DNA of 64,000 nt from Massospora cicadina (Eukaryota; Entomophthoromycota; Entomophthoromycetes; Entomophthorales; Entomophthoraceae). The translations under genes were made by a program, and so were the position numbers. Each line of letters opens with the position of its first letter. The stretch's first letter is position 1. The stretch covers positions 112,551-176,550 of the forward strand of contig JAKSZP010008018.1 in NCBI GenBank assembly GCA_022478985.1. Direction: 5' to 3'. The notes under the pieces are model-generated. The model did no database searches, was not told the origin of the DNA, and saw only the letters and a list, made by a program, of their open reading frames with translations. Of this stretch, positions 11,123 to 21,763 are shown piece by piece.

Positions 11123-13317
11123 GGGACTCCAAGCTGTCCAGTGAGATCTTCAAGTATGAAAAATGAGAATTAATACAGTTAAGAAGGCCAACCTGCCAAT
11201 TGGTTGAGAAGCACAACTTAATGGATCAACAGCTTTCAGTATGATGTAACTCCTCTACAGACTAAAAGCCTATAATATTGGGCAACTTCCTAATTTACCT
11301 TCCCTTTTCTTGATTACAATCAGTATCAACTCCAATATGAGAAAATCAACGAGTATATAAAAACTATTAAATGGCATTTACTCCATGGGAGGCCGTTCTA
11401 GTTTTTCCTAAGCCTCTTTGGTGCCTTCCATGATGTGAGATCTATATACCTCAACTCTACTACCCTCAGGAGAACTGGCTTTGGGTTCTGAAAGCTATCT
11501 TTAAACTTTGTTCATCCAGCTAGACATCACATTTTACAAATAGTTGGGTTACATCACCATGAGGTAGCTTAACAACTAGGGCTCACTCAAACACTACACT
11601 CAAATATTATCAATTTCTATATTGCTGCCTCCTCCTTCATGCATGAAAATTGGGAAGCTATTGTTGATACCTGTTGATTAATTAATGAGGATTGTACCAA
11701 CTTAGTATGCTAGATAGTGTAATTTCGGGTTATTTTGAGGACCAGATACACTAAAATGTACATCTCCTCAAAATCACCTGGAGACAACGCCTTAACTAGA
11801 TTGAGGACCTTGTTTGGACACTCCAACAGCTTTACCAGGAGTTAGCTTCCTGCAATATCGCCTCTGGGACTGAGGGCCTGAAGTTCCCAAGGGACTAGAA
11901 GGTCTGGAAGTCCCTAGAGGTCCAGAGAGCCCAAAAAGGTCCTTGCAGACCCAAAGGACCTTCCAGTTCCTTGGTGCCTAATCCCAATTGTCCTAACAAT
12001 TCATGGAAATTAGAACGTCCATACGGCGCTTGCTGCCTTATGTGATCAAATAAGCAATGTGGCTCAAGGATGAAAGCTCCAGGTAGATGGAGTTCCTCTT
12101 AATTCCAAAATATCAATCAATGCCTTTATTGGATGAGATAAATAATATTAACGCATTTTCCAAGCTCATTGATAACCACATTACCCATATTGAACATAAT
12201 TTTCATGGTTTTAAGACTTTCTTGAGGAACTTTGAGAGTCAGCTGCTCCACCACTGTACTAAAATTCAGGCTCTTTAGGGCTGAGTTGGCCTTAAAGTCT
12301 CAGCTACCACTCTAAACCGTTATTTGGATGAGATTCAGGAGGACTTAGAAGGATTAGATTACAACTGGATTAACAGGCCTCTCACAGCTATACAAAAAAT
12401 AAGATTTCCTCGCATGCTCTAGTTCCTGCTGTCAAAAAAATTTCCACTCCTATCGTGACTAACTTTAAGCCTATTTTATAGTAAAATTCACCCCAGGACA
12501 CTAAACTTTTTGCCTCCTTCCTGTACACTTATGAGAGCACAAATAGAGGGGGCCACTGACCGTCAAAAGGTGAAGCACATCCACTCCTGATTAAATAGCA
12601 CAGCTTGGGAAGTTATGGCTCCCCACTTAAAAGAATGTCACACTTAGGAACAATTCTGTATAGCCCATAGCCAGGAGTTTGATAGCAACCAGACTTTTGC
12701 CAATCAGAAGCAGGCGTTCATGGACATTATTCTGAACAATGAGAGAGTACTGTGGAGATTACTATTATATATATACCCAAGCACAACCTTTAGTGAAAAC
12801 AAAGCATATTACATTGGATGATGACATAACCACGGTAATATCTGCTTTGGGATCTCACACTGAGGTTAAAACACACATGAAAGGTCAGAAGAGCAACTTT
12901 ACCTGTATCTTGTAAATTAAGGGGCTCTAATGAGTCTCCTGCGTCTGTATTGAATCACAAGTCCTACGCGTCCACTTCTCCTGGCTGTCCTTGAGTTCAC
13001 GTTGTTAAAAAACAGAAGAACCCAGGCCTTGATACACATAAGACAATGGATTCGTCATAGCACCAAGACTTGTTGGAAGAGACTCGCCAAGGAGGTGGGA
13101 AAAGTTCAGTCAGCAATAAGGATGAGGCGCTTTGAGACGACATCCCTGTTCTGCCTCAAGAATGTTTAGAGACCTCTTATGAGTCTGATGTTATCATACT
13201 AAAGGAAGAAAAATTAATACCTGATGATGATAAAGAATCCTATACTGCTTACTCTGCTCCTGATGAATCTCCTATATTTCTCACTAACTACTCAGTTTGA
13301 GAGTTTAGTCACATGCG
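11123..13317 (+). pseudogene. D1 leader and gag 5' region
   Basis: Long broken region. A purine-rich internal repeat of GGTCC/GGACC-like units lies at about 11870-11970. A helical frame at 12087-12278 (PLLDEINNINAFSKLIDNHI) could be gag matrix or capsid. An acidic stretch near 13190-13270 resembles a gag linker. No named domain is recognisable; the assignment comes from position between the 5' LTR and the zinc knuckle. Confidence 0.4.
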
Positions 13318-14457
13318 ATGCTGTTCAAGTTAATAAGATCTTTATCCACGCCATTGTTTACAGATTCTCCCATGTTTGTCATTTCATCTAAATTAGTTAA
13401 AATGAACAAAGTAGCAACAGATTTTTCTTTCCGCTTGATAACACATTTTAGCAAATTTATAATTAGAGAAGAACTAAACAACTCTGAAAAACTGACACAC
13501 AGAAAAACGCCAATGTCCTTGGCCCTACCACTCGCTTCTTCAAAATTGGGCAGCGGCGAAATTTCCCCCTAGTGTCTTCCACCCAGTGGGGAAATGCTTT
13601 CAAACTAGATTGGCCAGCCCCCAATTCCTCAGCTTGATACATTCCCCCCAAGAATCTCACCCTCCACCTTGCACGTTCTCAAATGATGCCTTGTAGCCCC
13701 ATTGTGTTCCCCTGAAGCAAGATGCAATTCAGCCTCCAGGTCAAATATGGAAACTTGTTCCCCTACAATGACAAACAAATAATAGAATTAGCCCAGGCGC
13801 TTATGCAGCCTGCAGACTTTATCAACTTCCTCCCCTACAATGGGTACTTTGACCTCAGCTTCACTTGTGAAGCTGATGCTGCAATCACAGCCAACATTCC
13901 TCTGTGTTCCAGGAACTTCCATCCAAACCACTCGCACCCAGTTGCCTGATGAAACCACTCTTTTTTTAGTACTAGATGGTCCTGATGAAACCACTCTTGT
14001 GGTTCCAATTGCAGGACTCCCCACCCACCTACCCCCTGAAACTTTATAAAACGAAACAATAGCTTTTTTGTTAGTATATGGAACTAACCCCATTTTACAA
14101 ATTGTGGTTCCCAACAGAGCCAACTGACTTGCGGGCCCTCACACATTTGCAACCACATGCTCAATATCAATTGAGGTTTGCCATTTCGATTCTCACTGCA
14201 CTGTTGTACCCTCTGCCCCTGACCACCCTTTCTGGGCCAGAGTAGATAAGGGGCGCACGATCTGCCCCATTTGTTTCAACCTGGACCACTCAAAGCGGCG
14301 CTGCCCCACCATAGCCTGAGCTGGAGCCCACATGCTTGACTCCACCCATGATGCTCCCATAGCTGACATAAAAGCTTTTTTCAAATGGGGCTCAATCCTC
14401 CCTCCCCCTCCACCCAAAACGGTAGATGCAACTGCCACAGATTAACTAATAAGGAAC
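13318..14457 (+). pseudogene. D1 gag, capsid-like region and CCHC zinc knuckle
   Basis: Homologous to D2 at 37574-39120. The segment 13722-13949 (ELAQALMQPADFINFLPY) aligns at protein level with 37680-37897, where the same residues recur with many changes. A perfect C-X2-C-X4-H-X4-C nucleocapsid knuckle, CPICFNLDHSKRRC, is at 14263-14304. The knuckle marks this as gag of a retroelement. Element C is inserted at 14458 and splits the gene; gag continues at 22956. Confidence 0.75.
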
Positions 14458-15635
14458 TGTTGTAATTTTTTCTCATATTCCCAGCCTGCTAGATTACCTG
14501 GTGTCAATAGGGGAAAATTCCCTAAGATGAAGTGAATCAGAAATCGGTTGGCTCAGGTTTTGGAGGAACTATGTTCAAGAGATTTTGGGATATTCACCTG
14601 GTTATATTGGTCATGGATCGATCTGGATGAATACCTAAGATCTCGTTGGGTGGAGTGGCTGACGAAATAGGGGTATCTGATAGTGATTTTCTATCAGGAG
14701 TACCAATTGGGACTGGCTGGGTTTCATCACTGACTGATTGGGAATATATATTAGTTGTGAGGCGAGTGATGCCGCCTGCAACTAGCAAATCGATCAGTTG
14801 GTGAAGTGACCTGCCATAATGGATAAAAAGTCCCATTATCTAAGCAGGTTGCTAGCCAATTATGGATGATTCACTTAGATCGAGAGGAAAACGTTAAAAA
14901 TATGTTTCTGACTCTTTCTGTTTGAGGTCTCAAGGATGTCTAATATCAGAAACCTAGTCAGGATGGGGAAGACCATCGCTGCTGAGATGAGAAAGGGTGA
15001 TTTAATGGCAACGGCTGCTGTTTCATTGAAGAGGTGTCAACCAAGGGTTAGACAGCCAAATCCCCTATAAATTCTCTAAAATTCACTATAATAAAAAAAC
15101 AACAAAAACTCTGAAAAATACTCACAGATTGACACAAATTTACAGTCAGAAAAAGAACTAGTAAAGAGCCTTATTAGTTTGACTGTAGATTCAGTAGTAG
15201 TTGGACTATCAGCATCTAGCGTGAAGATTCCATCTCAAGAATATTATTGCAGAAGGCAATAATTGGTAGACTCTCAGAGAAGAGTAGAAATCAGAGCGGG
15301 GATCTAGAGAAAAAGGGAACCATGGCTAAGGGATTGCTGCCAACTGTGTGTTGGGCTGAAGGAGACTGTCATCAGAGGATCTTAACAAAGATCGAGTGGA
15401 CAGGATTATAGGGAACGAATCTCTAAGAGTGCAATATTCTGTATTATCGGAAGTACTGGCCAAAGCGTTGGGCCTGAAGATAATTCTAACTTGACTACAG
15501 ATATTAGTCATCATACTATTATCAGATTAACTATATTCTTACAATGCGAGGTGCACAAGGAAACCAAACCTGTGCAGTAGAAAGATTACTAGGGTTGACC
15601 TCTGATAATCAACTCCTAAGTGTAAAATTTTTACA
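14458..15635 (+). repeat. C 5' LTR (1178 bp)
   Basis: Direct repeat of 21764-22950, about 90% alike by eye, beginning TGTTG and ending TTTTTACA. The best conserved block is the CAGTTGGTGAAGTGACCTGC stretch near 14790 and 22105. The open frames inside run in several phases and show no coding pattern. Confidence 0.93.
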
Positions 15636-15638
15636 AGT

Positions 15639-15653
15639 TGGTGCTCACTACAG
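15639..15653 (+). other. C primer binding site
   Basis: TGGTGCTCACTACAG three bases downstream of the 5' LTR, identical to the sites of A1 and A2. It should pair with a tRNA ending CTGTAGTGAGCACCA; I cannot name that tRNA. Confidence 0.8.
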
Positions 15654-15682
15654 AGGTAGTTGAGTAGAAAAATTTATCCAGA

Positions 15683-16480
15683 ATGTCGTACAAAGAAGAT
15701 GTTTCCAATTTTAGAGATAAATTACCAAAGGAAGTAATGAAGGTGGAATGTGAAGAGGATCACCTTCAGTGGCATTCACCCAGCTCAGCAGTGGAGCTTT
15801 GAGTGAAGCAAAATAAGATACTTAAGTTCAGGGTAAAGGACTTGCAGCCTAGATATGGAACAATCTAGTGCTGCAAGGAAACCAGATCCACCAGACATCT
15901 ACTTGAGATGAAGAGTATCAGCCGGATCAACTCAGGTTGAAATTGGATCCGCTTTAAAATAGTCCTGAGGAGAGAGTGTTTGGATGAGGCATTGGATAAA
16001 ATAAGAAGCAATCAATCCAGAGAATTGGATTGCCATACCAATAAAGAAATGAAGTCAAAAGAGGAATTGATTGATCCAAGATAGTGGAGGAAATCATTTG
16101 ATTTAATAACACTCAATCACTGGTCAGAAGTTTCTGGAGACGAGTTCATCAATTCCAGAGACATTGAATGAAGCTAAAGATGCCAGAATGACCTGTGTAA
16201 TTAAGGATAGCCATGAAGGCTGAAAATCTTTTTCAGGAGAAAAAAACGAGCTGGACAATCGGATGAAACTGTTGGCTGATGAGATACAAAGATCTGAGAA
16301 GCATCAGTTTGCCAAATAAGAGATGAAATTAGGGCCTGATGGACGAATTTCAAGTCAGGATTAAAGGCCTAATTCGGGAGAACTGCCTGAAGTCGGCAAG
16401 TATGGCCTATACATGAGAGGACAGCGCTGCTGGTCATATAGGGAGAAAGGTTAATACTAATTGGTAGTATTGAGTCTAAG
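15683..16480 (+). pseudogene. C gag remnant
   Basis: First ATG after the primer site opens MSYKEDVSNFRDKLPKEVMK, an acidic helical start with a stop after about 38 codons. Charged helical fragments follow in the same region (EEDHLQWHSP, KSKEELIDPR). No zinc knuckle or protease DTG motif is readable between here and RT, so gag and protease are shortened or badly decayed. Confidence 0.5.
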
Positions 16481-16505
16481 AGAAAATAATTGCAATGTTC
16501 CCAGT

Positions 16506-16682
16506 GGACCTCTGAACCATTAAATGATTATGTCCTGAGATTTTGGTCAAGTCCCAGAAGGGGACCACTGAACCAAATGGTTGATTAGATCTTAGGAGGA
16601 TAAGATTTTGAACCATGATAACTGGTAGGTTTAAGTACCCAGGACCCAGTTAAGATGAAGAGAAAGGAAGGACCTCTGAGCC
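16506..16682 (+). repeat. C internal repeat tract 1 (GGACCTCTGAACC units)
   Basis: Three copies of a 13-base unit at 16506, 16562 and 16670 with the surrounding GATAACTGGTAGGTTTAAGT block. The same tract recurs 3.3 kb downstream at 19778-19965, so the element carries an internal direct repeat flanking pol. Confidence 0.75.
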
Positions 16683-16799
16683 TTTTTGTAGGCTGCAAGT
16701 CCCATTGCAAAAGAAAAATACAAAAAAATATACAGAATATTAAAATATCTATTTTGTGGTCTATGAGTTCAGACCTAAGAAGTGACAAGAAATCCTGAC

Positions 16800-17231
16800 A
16801 GCTGAATGGGGGAAATTCGCTCTTGATGAGATGAAATTATTAGCCGGGGTAGCCAAAAAGTATCAACTATTGGTTAATTAAGAGAAAAATGCTGATCTGT
16901 TGGAAGGCCAGCAAGAGGAGATGCTCAAATTATTGAAAAGTTTTGGAGAAAATTTGTCCAAAAATGACAAGGAAATTGGGATACCATGAAGTGAATTGCA
17001 AGGTCAATAATGGGGAAATCTGCCAATCAGGCCAAATTGAGACAATTCTACAATTTAGGGTCTCTCAATGAAATGGGATTACCGGCCAGAGTGGCCAAAA
17101 GCATTAACTTATTAGTTGATCGTGAGCAGCTCGCAGATCTGACAGAAGGGCAGAAGGAGGAGGTGCTCAAATTATTTGAGAGATATTGGGAAATATTCGC
17201 GCAGGATGATCACAATTTGGTATTCGCATAA
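16800..17231 (+). pseudogene. C pre-RT segment, tandemly duplicated
   Basis: Two head-to-tail copies of a segment of about 190 bp. The first (16800-16990) is decayed (LDEMKLLAGVAKKYQ, EGQQEEMLKLL); the second (17040-17231) is open (LNEMGLPARVAKSINLLVD, EGQKEEVLKLFERYWEIFA). In related elements this segment links protease to RT and is present once (B1 5700-5770). The second copy joins RT through a stop at 17229. Confidence 0.7.
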
Positions 17232-18030
17232 GGTGTAATTCACTCAGTTGACACCAGAGAAAATTTGCCAATAAGAATGAGACTGATCTGAAGATTGAAA
17301 GCTGCCAAAGCGGTAGTGGAAGATGAGATCAGCAAACTAGTAAAGCATGGGCTTCTAGTTCCGTCGTCAAGTCCCTGGGCAAGCTCAATTTTGATCATAA
17401 AGAAAAAAGATGGATCAAATCGGGTAGTGATTGACTATCAGAGGCTGAATAAAATTATGTAGAAGGATTAATATCCCCTACTAAGGATTGACGATGTGCT
17501 AGACCAATTAGGAGAAGCGAAGTATTTCTCCACGATGGACCTAATCTCAGGATACTGGCAGATTGACTTGCCAGCAGAAGACCAGGAAAAATTTGAGATT
17601 ATCACCGCACAGGGGTTATACCAGCTGACTAGGATGCCCCAGGGTCTTTGTAATGCGCCAGCTATATTCCAGAGGGCCATGGACGCGGTATTAAACAACC
17701 TGAAGTTGTTGTGCGTCTTGGTATATCTGGATGATATAAACGTGTTCAGTAGGACGTTTACTGATCACCTTCAGCACTTGGAGGAAGTGTTTAAGAGACT
17801 GTCCGCGGCTGACCTGAAGATCAAGCCATGGAAGTGCCACTTCTTCAAGAAGGAGCTTGAATACCTGGGATTTTTGATCAATGCAAATGGATTGCAGCCG
17901 CAACCCCAGAAGATAGCAGCTATTGAAAAGATGGCTGTGCCAAAGAGTGTCCAGGACATCTAAGTATTCCTTGGGATGGTCAGATACTATAGAAGATTTA
18001 TTCAGGACTTGCCCAAATAGCTGAGCCCTT
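17232..18030 (+). pseudogene. C reverse transcriptase, nearly intact
   Basis: Best preserved RT in the window. Blocks: EISKLVKHGLLVPSSSPWAS, VVIDYQRLN, RIDDVLDQLGEAKYFSTMDL, SGYWQIDLP, MPQGLCNAPAIFQRAMD, and YLDDINVFS with YLDD at 17724-17735 intact, then KCHFFKKELEYLGF. A 155-codon open frame runs 17496-17963. Stops interrupt around 17460-17475 and at 17961, and a frameshift follows near 18020. All catalytic Asp codons are present. Confidence 0.95.
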
Positions 18031-18545
18031 ATTTCATTTATTAAAGGATCTGAAAAAAGGATTCATATGGAACAAAGAGGCTCAGGACTCTTTTGATGAG
18101 TTATGGCAGTACCTGATAAATTCGCCAATTCTGAAATATCCAAATTTCGATCAGGAGTTTATCATTAAAACTGATGCTTCATTGATGGCGATTGGCGCCA
18201 TACTGAGGCAAGTAGATGAACTTGGGGACGAACATCTGGTGGCATATGTGAGCTGGACACTCTCTGTTGCAGAGAAGAATTGCACCATAACTGAGCGTGA
18301 ATGCCTTGCAGTCATCTATGCCTATAAACAGTTTTGGGTGTATGTCCATGGAATGCACTTTAAGGTGGTGACGGACCACTCTTCATTGCGTTGGCTGCAC
18401 AATCTGAGGGAGCCTGAAGGATGACTGGCCCAATGGGCACTCAAATTTCAGGCTTATGATTATGAGATAGTCCACCAAGTGGGGGCTTCTCATCAGAACG
18501 CGGATGGCTTATCACGGTTACCAATGGTCCATTTGGTATATCTGC
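18031..18545 (+). pseudogene. C RNase H
   Basis: IIKTDASLMAIGAIL at about 18165-18210, TERECLAVIYAYKQF at about 18292, VVTDHSSLRWL at about 18366 and HQNADGLSRL near 18495, giving the D, E, D and final D positions of RNase H. One stop at 18421 interrupts an otherwise continuous frame, so this domain is nearly intact. Confidence 0.92.
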
Positions 18546-18599
18546 AGGTGGATGAGCTATTCCAGAGAATGGTCGAAGGAAGAATCAAGGATGAGCCTC

Positions 18600-19775
18600 A
18601 AAAAATCCAAGGTGCACTTTAAAAAGCAATGGAAAACACCAAGATCATGGATGTATAAGTATTCAAGATGATAAATGGGAAATGGCTATTATTTCTTGAA
18701 ACTGTCTGAAAGAACAGCAATATTTTAAGCCACTCATAAGGTTGTCAGGTATGGAGGACTGAGAAAACAACCAATCATATTTGCCAGTATTATTACTGGG
18801 AATTGATTAACTACGATGTCACAGATCGTCTAGCTTGTTGCGTGAAATGCCAACTGCATAAACCACACAAGAATACAACTGGATACCAACTAGTATGACC
18901 TGGATTTGCATGGCACACATTGTCTATTGACATGATAGGACCGTTGGTGTTGTGTACAGGAGGAGTGAAATACATCATAGTGGCCATCAATCATCTGATG
19001 AGATGGGTCAAAATAAAAGCATTAACCCAAGTTGATGCTATCATTACTGTGAGATTCATCCTGAATCACGTAGTATACTGGCATGTGTGTCCACAAGTTA
19101 TACTGAGCGATAATGGGACCAACTTCACATCCCATGTGATCCCGAGGCTAAACGAAATAATGGGGATCCAGGGAGTTATGTCAGTACCATATCAGCTGGA
19201 GATGAACGGACTGGTTAAATGGGTCAATGGGACGCTGGCCACGTCGCTGAGGAAGCTAGTCGCAGGGAGAACTTCTGTGTGGGGAACATACCTGAGTTTG
19301 GTGACGTTTGCCTACAACATCAGTCATCATATGGCAACGGGAAAGACGCCATATGATTTTTTATGGGAGGAAGGCTGCATTACCACCAATATTATATTCA
19401 GTAGTAGAACCTACTTCAGGGATGAGTACTGAACAATACCTGAACTGACTGACGAGTATTCTGATTGATATGCAATTGCAACCATTCAATACTACCATAA
19501 AGAAAAGGATATGAGCAAAATTTACGGATGATAAGAACCAACCGCCATTAGAAGAATATCAAATAGGAGAAAGAGTTGCCTATTGCGATACACATGGTTT
19601 TGGACAAAGAAACAAGTTGGATGAATTATGGTTGGGTCCGTTCAAAGTAATCACCAAGATGGCGACTGATGCTTATTCCATCAAGAATCTCTTGGATGGA
19701 AGAGTAGTAAAGCAAGTTCACGCTAAATATAAAAATCAATGGATCAAAAAAATAAAAGAGTTCCCAAAGGACTGA
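18600..19775 (+). pseudogene. C integrase with GPF/Y tail; catalytic Glu replaced
   Basis: Zinc-binding region near 18725-18865 (GGLRK, CCVKCQLHK). The core is open from 18920 to 19432: MSIDMIGPL with the first Asp, SDNGTNFTSH with the second, then NGLVKWVNGTL where this family normally has VERVNGTL. The codon pair at 19217-19222 is AAATGG, so the catalytic Glu is Lys. The C-terminal module at 19555-19775 reads GERVAYCDTHGFGQRN and LGPFKVITK, a GPF/Y tail. No chromodomain follows. Confidence 0.92.
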
Positions 19776-19777
19776 TG

Positions 19778-19965
19778 AACCATTAAGTTGGTCATGTCCT
19801 GATGATTAGGTCAAGTAAAAAAGGACCTCTGAACCAATCTAGATGGTTAATTCTGAAAAAAAGGACCTCTGAACCATAGAAAACTGGTAGGTTTAAGTGC
19901 CCAGGATCCAGTTTGGGGGAAAAGATGGACCTCTGAACTGAAACAAGGTCAAGTCCCATAGGAAT
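19778..19965 (+). repeat. C internal repeat tract 2
   Basis: Units GGACCTCTGAACC at 19823 and 19863, a variant at 19927 and a weaker one at 19778, with the GAAAACTGGTAGGTTTAAGT block between them. It matches tract 1 at 16506-16682 in order and spacing. It begins where the integrase frame ends. Confidence 0.75.
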
Positions 19966-20146
19966 ATATATATAAAGCTTAGATAAAAAAGCAAATATTC
20001 TTTTAAAAATTTATTTTTATTGGTTGTCCTCAATGTGGGGTATTCCGCCTATGTTGCCTCTTGGGGGAGGGAGGATGGATTGCAGTAGGGAGGAATAGCC
20101 CATCAAAATTGATATGCAATTGGACACTTGCAAGGGCGAGTCCTAC

Positions 20147-21286
20147 TCAAAACCACATTTGTTGAGCTGACGCCGAGCCCTGAGAGAACGCGACTAGGGG
20201 AAGAGAAATAGATATGTCAGAAGATGCCAATCGTGAAACCCCAGAGTGGGGTGGAAAACAGCAATAAAGGAAGAGGCAATTGGTGAATAACTCTGAGTAA
20301 TCCCAATAAGGCACCGGCGCCAGAAGATTTGTCTTGAGTGCCTGCTGACAGGCCTCATCAAGAACACCAGATATGTGAGCCGGCAGTGAAGAAGGAATAC
20401 TTGATGGAGGTTGTTGAATCATACCCCCAATTAGCGCCATCAACGGAAGATAGCGATGGGAAGCTCCAGATAAGAGGTAGTCATGTAATAACCAGATTGC
20501 ATCCTGTAAACAATGACTACGGGCTTCGCAGAAGCTGAAGCTGAACAACTGATGAAAGTCAGGTGAGGCTGGAAGCTTCGTCAACCAACTTCGAAGAAAT
20601 TGGCTGGCAAAGCGGAGAGCATAAGTGGCAGTATCCCAATCCAGAAGGTTGTCCAGATCTGAGGGATTCAGCGCTAATGACAATGTCTCAGTGACTTGCG
20701 CTCAAAGTTCAGCATAGGGGAGCTTGGTATGAATGCTGTTCCTGATTGTAAGCTCAGAAACCAGTACAGCGGGTTTGTAGAATTGACCAAGTCAGAAGAG
20801 GAACTCAGGGAGCAAATCCAACCCAGCCAGGAACAAACGATCTAGAGCAGTTGGCATAACCTCCAGAGCATTGATGATGATGTTCTGAGCCTCAGTGAAA
20901 TGAGCCAAAGCCAGAAGCGTTTTGAAGTCCAACTCAAGGATTGACTGCATGGGAAGAGTCAGCCCAGAGTTATTTGAGTTGATGGCACACCTGATTTTGA
21001 TGGGATTGGATACTGTTTCCAGTAACTCGACGGAAGGACTAGCTGCTTGCACCAGGCTAGGCGTATGAGTCCTGGAGGGACCATAGAAGAGGGTCTGCCA
21101 AGCATCCCAACTCATTCGCTGGAAGAGGCAGAGGTCCAAATTTGCCAGACTGTTAAGAAGCTGTTGGTAGCGAGATTCCAAGTTTGACATATAAGCAGGA
21201 CTAGAGGGGGATGTCAGACTGATATAGAAGTTAATATTATGCACCCTACACTCCATTAGTCTCCAATTTCGGGAAATTAATTTCAT
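20147..21286 (-). CDS. Antisense reading frame between pol and 3' LTR of element C
   Basis: One minus-strand reading phase runs from an ATG at 21286 to a stop at 20147, about 380 codons, broken only by two TGA codons (about 20792 and 20702). The first part has 164 residues (MSNLESRYQQLLNSLANLDL, later LDFKTLLALAHFTEAQNII), the last 178 (LNPSDLDNLLDWDTATYALR, later FCEARSHCLQDAIWLLHDYL). Both are Leu/Ala-rich and predicted helical, with no signal peptide or catalytic motif I recognise. The plus strand here has no comparable frame. Antisense ORFs in this position are known in some plant Ty3/Gypsy lineages. Function unknown; chance openness is possible but unlikely at this length. Confidence 0.5.
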
Positions 21287-21563
21287 AAAATTAATGAAAT
21301 AAGCTTTCCAAGGGAATAATGACTTACAGCCAAGAGGTTATGAGCGAAATAACGAAGGCGAATATAAATAAGTATTCTTAATTAAGCCGTGAGATGAATA
21401 TTGATGGCAAGAGTCTCCTGTCTAGGATGAGGAGAGAATCAGAAATTCTAGGACGCCAGACCAAGAAACCTGAATATGACAGCGGGTCATATACCCTGAT
21501 GGGGGAAAACCGGATCCCAGGAAAAAGATTTTCATGAGTAAAGCGATCAGCCTGGCATGACAA
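21287..21563 (-). other. possible 5' extension of the antisense frame
   Basis: A 61-codon minus-strand frame (21563-21378) lies just upstream of the antisense ORF in another phase. Between them the minus strand has a strong splice-donor-like GTAAGT at about 21325-21330, so a spliced antisense transcript is conceivable. This is inference only. Confidence 0.2.
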
Positions 21564-21763
21564 GAGGTTGTGGGGACCGCGCTCTGAGTAGGTGGTAGCG
21601 AGGAGGAAGAGGAGGAATGCCGTATGCTGAAGGTTGTTCTGAGCAGCGTTGAGTATTAATGAATTACTCCGCTTGAACCAATGAAGTATTTAACCAGGTG
21701 TCTGAAGCAGTGTTTCCATGCCCAGTCCTTTTCTCGCTGGAAATCTAGGCAAGAGGGGGTATG

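Noticed and set aside
14193..14438. Minus-strand 81-codon ORF
   Set aside because: Antisense shadow of the D1 zinc-knuckle region, which has a far better motif on the plus strand.
14594..15514. ORFs inside the C LTRs
   Set aside because: Unlike in G, they occur in mixed phases, are not shared by both LTRs and show no conserved protein pattern.
20338..20538. Plus-strand ORF downstream of pol in C, as a possible env gene
   Set aside because: Only 66 codons, no signal peptide or transmembrane segment; it is the shadow of the antisense frame.
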